A DNA stretch of 64,000 nt from Paramecium tetraurelia. Taxonomy: Eukaryota > Ciliophora > Oligohymenophorea > Peniculida > Parameciidae. This document shows positions 48,043-62,168 of this stretch, one piece after another. The stretch covers positions 186,001 through 250,000 of the forward strand of contig NW_001799177.1 of assembly GCF_000165425.1 (NCBI RefSeq), given 5' to 3'. Under the pieces are notes generated by a model. It did not search any database. It saw only the letters and a program-made list of their open reading frames with translations, and was not told the DNA's origin. The translations under genes were made by a program, and so were the position numbers. Position 1 is the stretch's first letter. Each line of letters starts with the position of its first letter.

Positions 48043-48714
48043 TAAAATTAATAATGATTCTTGCTTTTTTTTTAAAAAAATAAATGTTTAATGAGAGAAA
48101 AATAATAGTTATAATTAAAGAATTAAAGCATTAAAAGAGAAAAAGATTTTATAAATAAAAGTTCACTAACTATCATTTTAAGGGTAATATAAATAATATA
48201 ATAATTTTTATCCTGTCATGGTAATTTTCATCTGCTTGAATAAAAAGATTAATCCTACTTGATAAATGAAAATTTTGAATTCTTCAATGTGAAATTTCAA
48301 CAAAAATCAACAATGAAAATATTTAGCTAAAGAAAAAATGTGTATATATATTGAGAACACAAACACCACATCCCTAAAATGATCTAAGTCATTTTAAGGA
48401 GATTTGATTTTTTGGTGATTTAATTTCCAATTTCTATATAAATTTAATTATTTTTCTCAAAAATAAAGGTAACATTTCAAGTAAATATTTCTTAATTATG
48501 GCTGCCATCCATCAATAAAATTAGTTTAAAACCTAAGTGGGAAATATACAGAAAACCTCGAGTTATCGTTAAATAAATAGACATTTGATTAATATTAATA
48601 TGTGATAATGATTTTATGAAATTATAAAGAACTAATTAGATGAAAATTTTATATCCAAATTGCGTAAACATTTTCCAGTTATTATATTAATCTTGAAATT
48701 TCTTTTAAAAAATA
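48043..48714. other. Intergenic with one perfect inverted repeat
   Basis: This AT-rich stretch has no gene. At 48375-48396 there is a perfect inverted repeat, TAAAATGA, six bases, TCATTTTA. I see no T-run placing it as a Pol III terminator. Confidence 0.5.
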
Positions 48715-49285
48715 ATGTAAAAAAGAGGAAAGGTTAATGATTATGAGACTCCCACAAGAAAAATAAAAAAACGAAATTTCATAGATCCTCAATTAAAACT
48801 TGGTCTGATAAATAGTGTTGTTATTGACCATTTACCAATTTATTAAGTTTTAAATTTAATGTATTCTCTAGGCAGCACTATTACATAAAATCAAATATTC
48901 TTCTGCCAAACACATTGTTAGAAATTATCTAAGTGATACAGATAATTTCTTATCAAAACAGAAAAAAAGGGGTAGGAAAATTATTTAAAACAATTTAAAA
49001 GTAATAATTGATGTCAATTCTGGGAAAATCAAGATCACAAGATCGACACAAACGATTTTGCCAACAAATTAATAACAAAATAATAATTAAACAATTCTTA
49101 ATAATATCCTAAGCGATTTATCACATAACTTATTGAAAGAAATAAACAAATCGCTAAATAGTCATATTAAAAATAAATAGTACTATAGACTTGAATTCCC
49201 TATGATAAATCTATCATTGGAGGAATAATTATTAAAAATGAAGACTATACTCAACTCTTAACATGAACAAATGAATTCAAAATGA
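48715..49285 (+). CDS. Unknown basic protein (181 aa)
   Basis: One 25-nt intron (starting GTT) gives exactly 181 residues. The N-terminus is basic (KRGKVNDYETPTRKIKKRNF), a likely nuclear localisation signal. A helical segment follows (LLHKIKYSSAKHIVRNYLS) and a second basic patch KQKKRGRK, then a leucine-rich helical tail. No family is recognised; a nuclear protein is plausible but inferred. Confidence 0.6.
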
Positions 49286-49711
49286 TTTCATATAGTTTTA
49301 TTTTTATAAGATTTCATATTGTAATAAAACATAAAATATTTGTAATTATATTAATAATATTTAAAATAATGTCCCTAAATTAGATTTTATGAAATTTTGA
49401 TATCCATTTCAAATCTATGCATTATAGATATCTGTAGCCACCCAATAAGAATTATCATTTTTTAGTTGTTATGTTTATTAATTATCTTCTTGAAAATTCT
49501 ATTATTCGGGCTGTTTTTATTTTATCAACATTTTAATCATGAATGACTAAATTTTAACTTATTATCGATTTAAAAAAACCTACCATAATAATTATTTATC
49601 AAAATTATTGATACTGCATTGTTGATTAATTAAAAATATTTTATACCGCATTATTATTCATAGATGAAATGTTTATATCTTCATAATTTTGCATCAAATT
49701 ATTAATAAATT
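49286..49711. other. Intergenic
   Basis: AT-rich spacer between two plus-strand genes. I see nothing in it. Confidence 0.55.
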
Positions 49712-50338
49712 ATGAAAATAAATTCCACATCCTCCGAATAAAGAAAGAAAACTTAGGCCTAAAAAAATGGTAAAATTGATGGTCATTAAATTGTTTAAAA
49801 TAATCAAACATTTGAGATTGATGAAGAATTCTTTAAAAAGAAAGAAAAAAGAAATCGTAAGTATTTTTTAAAGCGATCTATTTCTTTGTTATAGATCTGT
49901 AAATAAAGTGGAAAGATAGATTTTTCAGTGGGATCAGATTTCCTCCACATTGAGATTATGTAAGGAGGACACTACCCTCTGAATTAATAGAATCTAAAAG
50001 ATATTTGTTCTGAGATCCATCTTAATGATGCAGAGTTTTATTAATCTAATTTAACTTATAGTTTAAATAACGCTTCTAAATGTATTCTAAAGAATTTTAG
50101 AAATCCTTAATCAGAATAAAATTACAAATCTTTTACATAAATTTAATAATAAATAAAAGAAATTAATGCATTTTGCGAAAACAATTTGAAACAGGATTAT
50201 AAAAATTGTCAAGTTGATTCATAATAATTGGATTCCATATTGAAACAGTAAAATAATTAGATTCTTTAAGTAATTCAAGAAACTAAGTAAATTTTGATGG
50301 AATAGCATAGTGCAATAAAAAACACTTTGTAATGTTGA
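49712..50338 (+). CDS. Unknown protein (208 aa)
   Basis: The frame is open from ATG to TGA with 209 codons. A basic N-terminus (SSEQRKKTQAQKNGKID, EFFKKKEKRNRKYF) is followed by a short globular-looking part (GKIDFSVGSDFLHIEIMQGG) and a helical Gln-rich tail (LDSILKQQNNQILQVIQET). A 38-nt segment at about 49858-49895 has GTAAG...TTATAG ends but is longer than the usual introns; since it carries no stop I left it in. Family unknown. Confidence 0.58.
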
Positions 50339-50436
50339 ATATGCAATTTATAATTAAATATTCTGTTTTAATTTATTTATTTAATGATTCTAATCGTGTG
50401 TTGAAATTCAATATATTTTTTGTTTTCAGATTTGTA

Positions 50437-50784
50437 ATGAAGCCAAAGAATTTTTTTGAAAAAAACTTCTAAATAATAAGTATTCCTTACAATTTCATAT
50501 AATTTCGAGAGTTATTATTCAACAATCTAGTTGCTGATTTTTTTAAGTTATCGACTTAATTAAGATTAAATTAAGGTAATGGATTGTTCTATAAATTTAA
50601 ATAGATGACTTATTATTTTGTAATTGATGGGAAATCCAATGCTTATAGTTATTTAAGCAAATTTACTATTACTGAATAAAATAACGATCCCTCTAGGATT
50701 CTCCTAGTAATAGGTTTTTATTATGCATTCATTCATTGTTCCTTTTATAATTCAAGTTAATAGCTTACTATCTTTTAAGAATGA
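50437..50784 (+). CDS. Unknown small protein (115 aa)
   Basis: This open frame of 116 codons from ATG to TGA is rich in Phe, Asn and Tyr, with a central part GNGLFYKFKQMTYYFVIDGK and a hydrophobic patch RILLVIGFYYAFIHCSFY. A 29-nt GTAATG...AAATAG segment inside could be an intron, but removing it quickly meets a stop, so I favour the unspliced reading. Low-to-moderate confidence that it is a real gene. Confidence 0.45.
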
Positions 50785-50877
50785 TCTTTAATAATTCTCT
50801 TCATTTTATGATTACCCAACAATAGGTATCATAACATTATATTTTAATTTAATAAATCATTATTAAATATAATAGCA

Positions 50878-51640
50878 ATGGTAAGGCTTAGCTCAAACAA
50901 TTTATTTAGCTCATTAGTGTATAGTAAAACAATAAAATAGATATAGCAAATTAAATCAAATCGAAAACTTCCGATAAAATTAATTAAAAATTAAACTCAT
51001 CTTAAGTAAAATAAGGAATTCCTTATTTTCTTCTCTTTTATTTTAGAATTATCTCATCTATAGAACAACTTAAAATAAAATTAAGCCTAACTCAAGATTT
51101 TCTATTCAATGAAATTTTTTAATCTTGAAATTATATTTCTACAGAAATTGTGTTGCTGTTTCAGTATTTGAAGATTTGATAGGTAAAAATAAGTAATTCA
51201 TCCTTAAAACCATAACACCTGCTTAAATAATTAATAAGTTAAAATAAACATGTTTATAATTAATAATTTAATATTAGGTGGTATATATCACATTGATTTA
51301 AGCAGCTAAAGCTTTAACTTCATTGTAATTGTAGATACTTTTTTATTAGTAAAAAATATTTATAATCCAAAAAATTTTAATAACAAAATTGATTAATTAA
51401 AGTTTTAAGTCTTGTTAAATTTTTCAATTTGATGATAAACTTGCTTTCTTTAATAAAATAAAATCTAGGCAGTATGAACAAGGTCTAATATTTTAATGAA
51501 TTTATTGGATTCGTCATAGAGGGGATTTCTAAATAATCAAAATTAATCTAATTGATCTGAGAGCAGAGAATAGGTTGTAAAAGAAAGGGAGGACGTCTAT
51601 ATTGTCAAAAGGGAAATGTTTGATTTAGACTATGTAAATT
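50878..51640 (+). other. Coding-like stretch, gene or pseudogene not resolved
   Basis: An ATG at 50878 opens a basic frame (LVYSKTIKQIQQIKSNRKLP). Further protein-like pieces follow in other frames: YRNCVAVSVFEDLIGKNKQF, VVYITLIQAAKALTSL, FNEFIGFVIEGISKQSKLIQ and RIGCKRKGGRLYCQKGN. Possible introns of 25-41 nt exist but I could not chain them into one frame. The pieces look like a small globular protein of unknown family. Confidence 0.35.
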
Positions 51641-51671
51641 AATAGGCTATATTGAGGTGAATGAATAGGTT

Positions 51672-51744
51672 GCCCTCTTGGCCAAGTGGTTAAGGCATCT
51701 CCCTAGTAAGGAGAAGATCGACGGTTCGACCCCGTCAGGGGGCT
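51672..51744 (+). tRNA. trnT-AGU: tRNA-Thr (anticodon AGU)
   Basis: The cloverleaf folds cleanly: acceptor GCCCTCT/AGGGGGC with one U-G pair, a short D-arm, anticodon stem TCTCC/GGAGA with loop CTAGTAA (anticodon AGT), and T-arm GACGG/CCGTC with loop TTCGACC. The discriminator base is T. There is no intron. Internal promoter boxes A (TGGCCAAGTGG) and B (GGTTCGACCCC) are intact, and a run of eight T follows at once (51744-51751) as Pol III terminator. A34 would be read as inosine. Confidence 0.95.
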
Positions 51745-51751
51745 TTTTTTT
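51744..51751 (+). terminator. RNA polymerase III terminator of tRNA-Thr
   Basis: A run of T directly at the 3' end of the tRNA, the usual Pol III stop signal. Confidence 0.8.
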
Positions 51752-51818
51752 ATTTGATTAATTTAATTTAAAGTAATGTTTTATTTATTTTTGCAGAATA
51801 AACATTTATATTTTTAAA

Positions 51819-53303
<1,485 letters not shown>

Positions 53304-53552
53304 ATTAACATATGATATATTATTCAAAATAGACAATCCTCAATATAGTATTTATCATACTTGAAATCAATGATCATTTTCTAATATTTAATTTAATAAT
53401 TACCAATAAGTTTAGTAAACAAATTGTTTTTCATATTTTCAAGATTTTATTTCTTTTATATTTGATCATATATCAAATTTTGGATCAATAAATATTAAAG
53501 CTTGACTTTTATTTCAAGAGAGAAATTTATTATCATTAATATTATTAATATA

Positions 53553-53955
53553 ATGAGCAATAAAAATCCAATAATGTAGGACAATGCCTAAACTAATAAC
53601 TCTCTAATTAAAGAAAATGAATCAAAAGTTATTAACAATAAAAGCTAAGTGCAGTAATTAACTGAGGAATAAAAATTACAATAAGTATATAGCTTAATTC
53701 CATATTTAAGATGGATTAATTTAAGAAGTTTTTACAATAAACAGGCATTTCAGATGCATTTTAAGTCATATTTGCTGAGATAATTGATAAAAGATTAAAA
53801 GAGGAGGATAGTTACAAATATACAGCTGATAGATTGAGAGAGATTGGAAAAGGTTTGAGTACAGAATAAATGGTAAATGAATTATTAATTCTAACTAGAA
53901 AGCAAAAGCTGATATGTAAAAAAAAGAATTAGCAGAAAAAATGAAAAAAAAATGA
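53553..53955 (+). CDS. Unknown small helical protein (116 aa)
   Basis: Two introns (26 nt each) give exactly 116 residues. The N-terminus is polar. The centre is a compact helical block (MDQFKKFLQQTGISDAFQVI, FAEIIDKRLKEEDSYKYTAD, RLREIGKGLS), and the end is a charged helix (KADMQKKELAEKMKKK). No family is recognised, though short proteins of this pattern occur among ciliary microtubule-associated factors. Confidence 0.6.
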
Positions 53956-54145
53956 GTGACTCATATTTTTTATTCTTATTATATGTATAAAACTCTTATA
54001 AATAATTTCCTATTGCATACAATTAGTTTTGTATCTAATGATTTGTAGTGCCTTTATTCTCAGTATTAAATCATATAAATGAAACTGATGTATTTTAAAA
54101 TATTAATATTTTCTAATAAAATTATGTTTATATAAAATATTAACT

Positions 54146-54522
54146 TCAAATTAAGTCGATCTCTTCGTCAGAAAAAGCTTAATTATATGTAAATGGGGAT
54201 TGTTTTTTCTTTAAAGACAAAGAACTTGATTTCATGAGTTTTTAATTTGATAGAATGAGTTAAACGATTTCAAGTATTTGCTCATATGAAACATTTTGTT
54301 CATTAAAATGTAAAGAATGCTAATCAAATAAAAAAGATGTAATTTTATCAGCATCGTTGATTTGAACCATCTCATTAAATTATATCTTATACATTTTCGT
54401 TTTATTGTCTGGTCGTCTTCTTTAGTTCAACATTCTTACTTATACACTAATCCTAAAGCAGGAGGGTAGTATTGACATACGATTTTACGAGCCTGCAAAG
54501 GTTTCTTAGCTCTTAAACTCAT
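54146..54522 (-). CDS. Unknown small protein (108 aa)
   Basis: Two introns (28 and 22 nt) give exactly 108 residues. The start is basic (MSLRAKKPLQARKIDQ). The middle is ADKITSFLFDQHSLHFNEQN and VSYEQILEIVQLILSNQKLM, helical and possibly an EF-hand-like or LisH-like helix pair. The end is acidic (AFSDEEIDLI). Family unknown. Confidence 0.58.
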
Positions 54523-54599
54523 AACAATATTTAATAATTTATGTAAAATATTTTCAAAATTCTAGATATCACGTAATCGTGAACATTTTAAACATTTAA

Positions 54600-55660
54600 G
54601 ATTTATAATTCTTTATATGAATAAATAAAAAAATGCATTATATTTTTTTAACAACATCACATTTCAGTTCTTATAGATTACTTAATAAATCATCTTTTGG
54701 CTTAGAATTTTAATTTTAAAGTTATTTCATCATCAAGTTTATCATATTTGTTTCATAAAACTCTATGAGAAGAATTATAATTAACCTTGAACTCTAGAAT
54801 TAGGTACCTGAGTCAATTATTGTTTTATCCTACTTTGAACAAGCTTCTATTAATCATAATAATTGTATATTTTCCTGTAATTCTGTCATAGATTTTCAAT
54901 CTTATTATTGAGTTCATCAATAAGTAGATCCTGTTTGATATCATGCTTGTTTAATTAATTTTGGACTTCATTTTTCAACTGCTTGAATGGCAATATCAGA
55001 CAAATCCCATTAATTTTTTTTTACTAAAGTTATCATAAATTTAGGGAATCAATTTCACCATTTTTTTAATAGAATTATGATTTTAATACATCATTCTTCA
55101 ATTTTTCAGTTATTTTGAACCAAAATTCATCATTTTTTTTTCATATTTTCTTTATAAATTTATTTACTTTCACTCATCCTTCTCCTACCTAAATCTACAC
55201 TCTTATTCTCTAATATTGTATAGGTGAGCATACTACTTTAGTTCTAATTTGGATCTTGATTCAATGATTGAAGATTAATTTGCTCAAAATTGTTATAAAT
55301 TTTGTTCTTAATTTAAATTTTCTTAATATCATGGCCTAAGTCTCTTCATTTAAGCCCATCAAAAATATTACTAATTTATAACAATTTATATCCTAAAAAG
55401 ATAAATCTGTCTCATTTTTATTAGTATATAGATTCAGAAAGTGATATCCTTTAATTTAATGAATTTGAACTGATATTTTTTTTCAATGTCATCATATTGA
55501 GGTTATTTTATTTATCCCCAAGAATTTGATGAGTATAATTGTGTAATCTAATAGTCCATCAATAGCTTAAATATATATTTCTTTTAATTTGGCTCTTAAA
55601 ATGAAAAATTAAAGTTTCTATTCATAAAATTTCCTTTTTAATGATTTAACTTATTTTTTA
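54600..55660 (-). pseudogene. Decayed coiled-coil gene
   Basis: Protein-like pieces occur in order on the minus strand but in shifting frames: KYQFKFIKLKDITF, LVIFLMGLNEETQAMIL, YNNFEQINLQSLNQDPNQNQ, ENKSVDLGRRRMSESKQIYK and DEFWFKITEKLKNDVLKSQF. LKNEVQNQLNKHDIKQDLLI, LVQSRIKQQLTQVPNSRVQG and KYDKLDDEITLKLKF complete the series. Breaks include a one-base change in the A-run at 55133-55141 (minus strand) and an in-frame TGA near 54885. No intron explains them all. I infer a pseudogene of a coiled-coil protein; the family is unknown. Confidence 0.55.
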
Positions 55661-55678
55661 ATATTATATTTCTTTTTA

Positions 55679-58257
55679 ATGTCAGCTAGACCATCTGGAT
55701 ATTAAAAATTTAAAGATGAGGAAGCATTTGTTAGTAATCGTCAAGAAAAGGCTGTTGATGTAAGTGCAGGAGCACTTGGCAAGGGAGCTGGAGCTGCAGA
55801 CTTTCCCATAGATTAAATACCTCCTAATTTTGAGTTGGCAGAATTGCATAGAGTATTATTATGATTTTAATATACTAGGAAGCATGGAATGTTGGTACAA
55901 CTAAGCTATCAAAACGATAAAAGCGTAATCTATAGAAGCATTAAAAAACCGTATCAAATAGCAATGAAAATGAATTGATTGGAAAAATATGTGATTGCTG
56001 TGCTCGATAGGTTCCTAATCATTTACTTTCTATTGGATGTAACAACAGGGATTATTCATTTTTAGGAGCAGGTATTTAAATTTCGTATTTTAGGCATGCC
56101 CTTATATTTTGAGTACATCAAATCTTGTATTTTGATGCTTTTAATTATATTTGTAACATCAGGAGACTATAATATTATAACGAATATGGCTTTTGGTAAA
56201 TCTTGTAAGGTTTTGGATAAAGAACACTAAGGCTAGGATATAGATGAGAAACAGTTTTGTTAACTTTCTTGGGCGACTTAAACATCCCTCGCCAATAAAA
56301 GAAGTGGAGATTAATTTATAGATTTGTAATAAATGTTAAACCTCATTTCAATGGTTACATTAATTTTACTCTTCCAATATTTCCGTAAAGAGTAAAGAGC
56401 ATTTGATGCAGAGATAGATTCTTAAACGTAGTATGCTTCTGATTTCTCAATTTTATTAAAAAATATTCCAACTGATCCAACTGGTTTGTAAAATGGAGAT
56501 TTTGATGAGGATTTAAAAACCTTTATGGAATAATATGTTTAAACATATCCTAAATTACCTGAAATTGTTGATTATGAACAAGATAGAAAACAGTATTAAA
56601 TATAATAGAAGAAGCCAGTTACAGATTTAAAAAGAGTAGTATCAGTTAATTTATGCTATAATTTGGATGAACAATATTAGCTTGAACAATCGAAGCAATA
56701 GAAAATAGTATAAAAACAGAAAGTATTTCAATATATTTAATTAGATCCTCTCTACATTATACGGTTAAGGTAAAGAACCTTAAAGTTCGGATGTTTTGAA
56801 TGATCCTTCACTTGCTGCAGTTGAGTAAGAGATATTAGCCATTGAAAATAAATTAGAAGAATTAGAAAAAAGATTTATCGATGGCAAAGATGTTAAAAAC
56901 TACTTTTTGGGACAGGCATTTGTAACCTTTTAATGGGAGAATGATGCTTAATCGATATTAAGTGAACATAAACTTTCAAAGTTCTAAAGATTAATAGGAA
57001 AGAAGAGCAAATTAATCTATAGAGGAGTTCCTTTAATTGTAGAAGAACCACCTGAACCAACTGATGTATTTTGGGAAAACCTTCATATTTCAACAAAGTC
57101 AAAGATTCTAAGAAGATTATTTGGATATACTATTACAGCAATAATTTTAGCAATTTGTGGAGGCCTTATTTATTGGTTATCTGCAATCTAGGCTGAAAGT
57201 GCAGAAGAATAAGCAGAAGCCATTAAAAAAGGAGACTTATCACCTAATTTGAAAGTCAAATTTATAGCCTAAGTAGCATCAATTTCAATTATTATCATTA
57301 ATACTCTATTAGCTATGATCATAAAGAATGTATCTTAATTTGAAAGATTTTCAACTCAAACTGGATATAACATTAGTTTGGCAAGTAAATCAAGCTTGGC
57401 ATAATTCATCAATACTGCTGTAATTACATTTGCCATTAGTACTTGGGTGACCAAAAATATATACGGAGCAGGAGGGCTTGTTTACAATTAATCATATGTT
57501 TTTGTACTTAACGCTATCATACCTGCTGTTGTTTCTTTTATTGATGCTGGTACAGTTACTAAATGGGTTTTCTAATATTTGGAAAAGAAAAAAGGAAATA
57601 AATCTGTTAAGACATAGAAGCAATTACACGAGTATTATTTATTAATTACTATTTTAGATTATATGAAAGACCAGCTTTTGATATTTCAGTTGCATATGCA
57701 ACTATTTTAAAAAACATGTATGTTGTTGCATTCTATGCTTCTGTTATTCCATTGGCATTAATAATTACTTGCTTTGCATTATTACTTCATTATTGGGTTG
57801 AAAAATTAAACATTTCTAAAAGGAGATCAATTAAATATAACTACAGCTCATAGATGTCAATAGAAATGATTGAATAATTGGAGTTGGTCTTACCAATTTA
57901 TTGTGTAAGCATTTATTTAAATGAAGGGAACCAATTTATGGTGGGAATATGCATTTTTGGGATCAATCTCAACTGAAGCTATTATTGGAATTTGCTTAGG
58001 TGTTGGAAATGCTATTCTACCTATGCATGAAATCAATGAATTAATTTTCCCCTTGCAATCTGAGATAGATGAGCATCTCCCAATATAAGAAGCCGAGGAA
58101 GGATTCTTAACTGTATATAAATCTATTATTAATTAAATAGGATTATTGTAGAGAAAATCCTGCAACTGCTGAAACTGCTAGACAATAATATAAAGCCAGA
58201 GTTGAAAAGCATAAGCAACAAAAGTAAAGCATGGATAAAATGTTTGGAGATGCATGA
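55679..58257 (+). CDS. CSC1/OSCA/TMEM63-type (DUF221) cation channel protein
   Basis: CSC1/OSCA/TMEM63 proteins are mechanically or osmotically gated cation channels. An N-terminal cytosolic region (RPSGYQKFKDEEAFVSNRQE) and membrane segments near KSCILMLLIIFVTSG and QMLNLISMVTLILLFQYF precede the RRM-like loop (DFSILLKNIPTDPTGLQ, AFVTFQWENDAQSIL). The family signature EEPPEPTDVFWENL follows, then several more membrane segments (IILAICGGLIYWLSAI, ISIIIINTLLAMII, NAIIPAVVSFIDAGTVTKW, AFLGSISTEAIIGICLGVG). Short introns interrupt it at least five times; I did not check the total length. The EPPEPTDVFWENL signature makes this family the best fit; an anoctamin-like protein is the alternative. Confidence 0.75.
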
Positions 58258-58736
58258 AATAAATATTATAGAAAATATATTTAAGATTAAGAATATGTAG
58301 AGATATCTGTATTATATCTTAAATATTTTAAGATATTTAATAAATTCTAATATATTGCAATTTCAATAACTCCTTTTTCTTATAAAATAATGAATATTTA
58401 TAAAATTTTATAGTTCAAAGTTGTCAATGAAATGCTTTAACAATAATTTTATCCCCTAATGTTGTACATGAAATACAACTTGAGATTATCATATTTGAAA
58501 TTAAAGAAATAAATTTTATTTATAAAATTAGGGCTAACTTTAATTTTTTTCTTTATTAATTATGAAATGCAGCAACAAATAATATAATTATTCTTAATAT
58601 TTTGAAAATAATAATATAATTATTATGATGAAAGAAATTAATGAATCGATGATGAATAAGTTAATAATCTAATCTAGATGTATTAGAATTTAGATTTAAG
58701 GAAGCTTATAATACTAGAATTACTTAAATAATAATG
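58258..58736. other. Intergenic between convergent genes
   Basis: AT-rich, nothing recognised. The 3' end of the minus-strand gene at 58737 is uncertain and may reach into this stretch. Confidence 0.45.
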
Positions 58737-59355
58737 TCATATATATTTAATTGCCAATCAGATGAGTATTAAGGGTCTAAAGGTCTTTTTGATAGTTTCA
58801 AACTTTTATTTAAGATTTTCTAACTCTATAGTGGGTTCAATAGAGTCAATCTATTGGGGTTTCTTGCTTTGGTATTCAACTTGAGATTAAATTATGTTTT
58901 ACTTTTCTTAAAGTATGGATGATAGACTACAATACCATCATCAGTTGTTTGGACCTTCTATATTTACTATTCACTCTATCTTCTCATTTGTTCTGGATTT
59001 TGATTGAGATTGGTTAATAAGTTTTGAATTAAAGACATTATCTAGAATTACAGAAACTGGTTACTCCTTCTTCAGTTTATTCCTTTTTCGGCTTTTTAAT
59101 GGTTGGTTTTTTTGGCTTTAATACACAGAATTATATTTCCAAGTCGAATGTTTATCCATTATCATGTGGATATATGCAATCAAGCCAATCAGTCATATGT
59201 CCATACTCATACACTAAATAATAATGAACTAGTCAACCTTTCTTTTATTCTTATACTTTCTTTTGTTAGCACTTGTCTTATTTTTAATCTGATTTCTTGG
59301 CAGATGGTTTTTGTTCCTTGATCTCTTAAAGCATTTCTTTAAAGTTCTCGGTCAT
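58737..59355 (-). CDS. Unknown polar protein, 3' end uncertain
   Basis: The start at 59355 opens MTENFKEMLQEIKEQKPSAK. Introns of 24 nt (GTT start) and 23 nt join it to a conserved-looking middle (VYEYGHMTDWLDCIYPHDNG, FDLEIQFCVLKPKKPTIKKP). The C-terminal part reads SLIQNLLTNLNQNPEQMRRQ, DDGIVVYHPYFKKSK and KARNPNRLTLLNPL. The MTDWLDCIYPHD block looks folded and should be searchable. I could not fix the stop: the frame either shifts to the TGA at 58737 or runs further into AT-rich DNA. No family recognised. Confidence 0.5.
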
Positions 59356-59462
59356 TTTCTTTTATCTGGATGATTTACGTACTAGAGAATCTCAGAACAT
59401 GTTACCTTAGGCTGCTTCCTCTTGTTTCAAACTCATTTACTTCAATTTTTTTATTTATCAAC

Positions 59463-62168
59463 TCAATCAAAAACCAACTTAAATAGCCTCTCTCTTCTTA
59501 GATAATATAACATATTATAATATATGACCATTCTGTGTTGTTAATTCTATTGATTTTATTCCATTAATTATTGTTGTTCCTATTAGATCTACTCTCTCCT
59601 TCTTTATTCCAAATACTTTCTATTAGTCTCTTAAAGTTCTTTATTTAATCTTTCGATATCATACTTGTATTCGTTGATCTATAATCAAATAAGAAGATCT
59701 AATACCTAGGCCTAATACATATTTAATTCGGCAGCCAAACTCTTCATTTGTCTAGTCTTGGCCTTCATTTACTCCTACAATTTTGAGATTTAGGTTGCCT
59801 CTTCCAACCCTGGTTACTTCCTCATAATATCTCTCAATTCAAGTATTTATTTCTCCTTCTATTGAATAAGTACTTCCTTCTCTACTACTTACTCAGTTTT
59901 ATAGATGAGTCTTCTTTACAACGTTTTTATTTTCTATTTCATTTCATATACATCTGGATCACTCTAAAATTAATATCAATTATTACTCCTCCTAGCTTCT
60001 TGCATCTCTATGGATTTAATGGATTCTCCAATTCTTCACTTAATGCTTTCACTCTCAATTTCTCTTCGACTAAATCCTTTTTATAAATTGTTTATCTTTT
60101 CCTTTAAAATGGGAGCTTAGCCAGCCTTCTTTCTTTTTATTTTCAACTCTCTTTGTAGATCAGAAATCTTGAATTTTAATAACTCAATATCACTCAATCT
60201 TTCTCTATATTACTATTCTCCATATGCCAAAGTTTCTTATTACACCTTAATTTTCTCATACAATAATGCTGATTCATCATTCCTTCTTATTAATTGAGTA
60301 CCCAGAATATCCCTTTCAGATACTACTGTTTCATATTCCTCCTTAAGTTTTTGTCTCTTAATTTCGCTATCTTTTAGAACAAAATGCAATTTGGATATTT
60401 CACCAACATAATTCTTGATAGTTTCTTCTTTTTCCTCAATCTCCTTTCTGTTCTTTTCTAGAATTCTACAACACTCCTCTATAGTTTTATCCTTCTTTTT
60501 ATGTTCAAAATGTTCCTTGGCCAAAGCAACTTCTTTTGCATCAATTTCTTCTTTTAATTATGCTATTTGATGTTAAACTATTTTATGTCTTCTTTTGATG
60601 ACAGCAATTTCATCCTGTGTTTCTAACAAATTTTTAGAGTACAAGTTTCTATCTGATCTGACTTCCTCATATAAATGTTATTATTGTTTTAATTTATTAT
60701 CTGTTTCAATGTTTTTCTTCTAAAATTCACTTATTAAATTATCTTTCAATTTAATCTCCTCTTGAGAATGCAAAAACTTTGCATTTATTAAAGCAGCATC
60801 CTTTCCAAATTTTTCCTTCTTTTTAGTGTTAATTACAAATTACTTTTCTCTTTCATCTACCTCCTCTTAAAGTTGTAAGATTTCTTTTTCATATGACTCT
60901 ATCTCCTTGTCAATCAAATTAATTTTTTCATTTAATTTACTATTGTATTCTTCAGATTTTGCTTTATGATTAGCAAAATTAATATGTGCTTTTCTCAATT
61001 CTTCAAGTAACTACTGATCTTATTCATTAAATTTCTTTGTATCTGTAACATGTCTGTCTAATTATTAAATTGAATTAATTGCAACTTCCTTATCCTTTAT
61101 AATTTTATCTCTTTGTTTCTATAAATCTAGCAATTTCTTATTTAAATTATTATTTTTCTTTTCTATTTAATTCAAATGAGTTCTAGCATTGTTCTTCTCA
61201 TTCTTCAATTTAATTATTTCAGCTTCATTACTTTCCCTAATATCTTCATTTTCTTCTTTCTTAGCCATGATCTCTTTGTAAATCTTTTTAACATCAGTCA
61301 CTTGATCTCTTAAATTTTTAAGTTCGTTTTCCTCAATTTCTTTATCAATATCCTTTTTCTATAATGTTTCTGTTTGTTTCTTTAGTTCAACCTAAACTTT
61401 TGATAAATCCTCTTTCTATTTTTCGTATTCTTTTTTTGTCTTAATGTAGTTCTGCCTTAATTATTCTAATTCTTCATTAATGTTATTTCTTCTTTATTCA
61501 TCCTTATCTACTTTTTCTTACATTTCTTATAAATTCTTTTTGAGTTATTGAGAACTTTAATCAAGTATTAATTTTTCATTTTCTAACAGTTTCAATTTTT
61601 CAATTAGATTACCAGTTTCTGATCTGTTTTTGATTAACTCGGCTTACAAACTGTCCCTTTCTACAATATATCATATCTATACCTTTCATTAAATCCTCTT
61701 TCTGAGTTTGGAGCTCTGTGATTTTGTTAGTTTAACTCTAGAGAGCATTACCTTGTTCAACCAAATCCGATAAATGTTTAATTTCAGCTTAAAAGTTTTC
61801 AATTTTCTATTTCAATTTGTCTTCCCTCATCTAAGCCTATTCTATGACTTTGTAAGTGTTATCAAGTTCAGTTTTGAGTAACTTAATTCTCTCACTGTCT
61901 TCTTGTGAAAATTTCAGAGCATTAGTTACTTTGCCCGCATTATTTAAAATATCGCTATTGATATCTCTCAATTTCCTAAGCAATCTTCTCTCCTAATCAT
62001 AAGCGTTTCGAAATGCTTGATGTAATTTTGTGTATTCTTGTCTAAATCTCTCCAGAGCAGGCTCATTGGCTAATTCGTTGATTATCTACATGATCAAAGA
62101 TACCTTACATCCTGAAATTCTCTTTCTAAAGCGTCTCTGTCTTACTCAGAGAAACCTAAATCTTCCAT
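59463..62168 (-). CDS. CFAP58: CFAP58 (CCDC147) ciliary coiled-coil protein
   Basis: CFAP58 is an axonemal coiled-coil protein needed for motile cilia and flagella, near the central apparatus or accessory structures. The protein is almost entirely coiled coil. Diagnostic blocks include the N-terminus (SEQDRDALEREFQDIINELA, EPALERFRQEYTKLHQAF), GKVTNALKFSQEDSERI, the conserved SERDILGTQLIRRNDESALL with LYEKIKV, and the end (KSLAAELNMYQAQINEYKYD, RLNKELQETNRKYLEQRRRE). A 23-nt intron follows the first exon and a 27-nt one lies near the end; others are likely. The exact last codons are unsure (TGA at 59463 or 59467). It is divergent from the gene at 62330. Confidence 0.92.
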
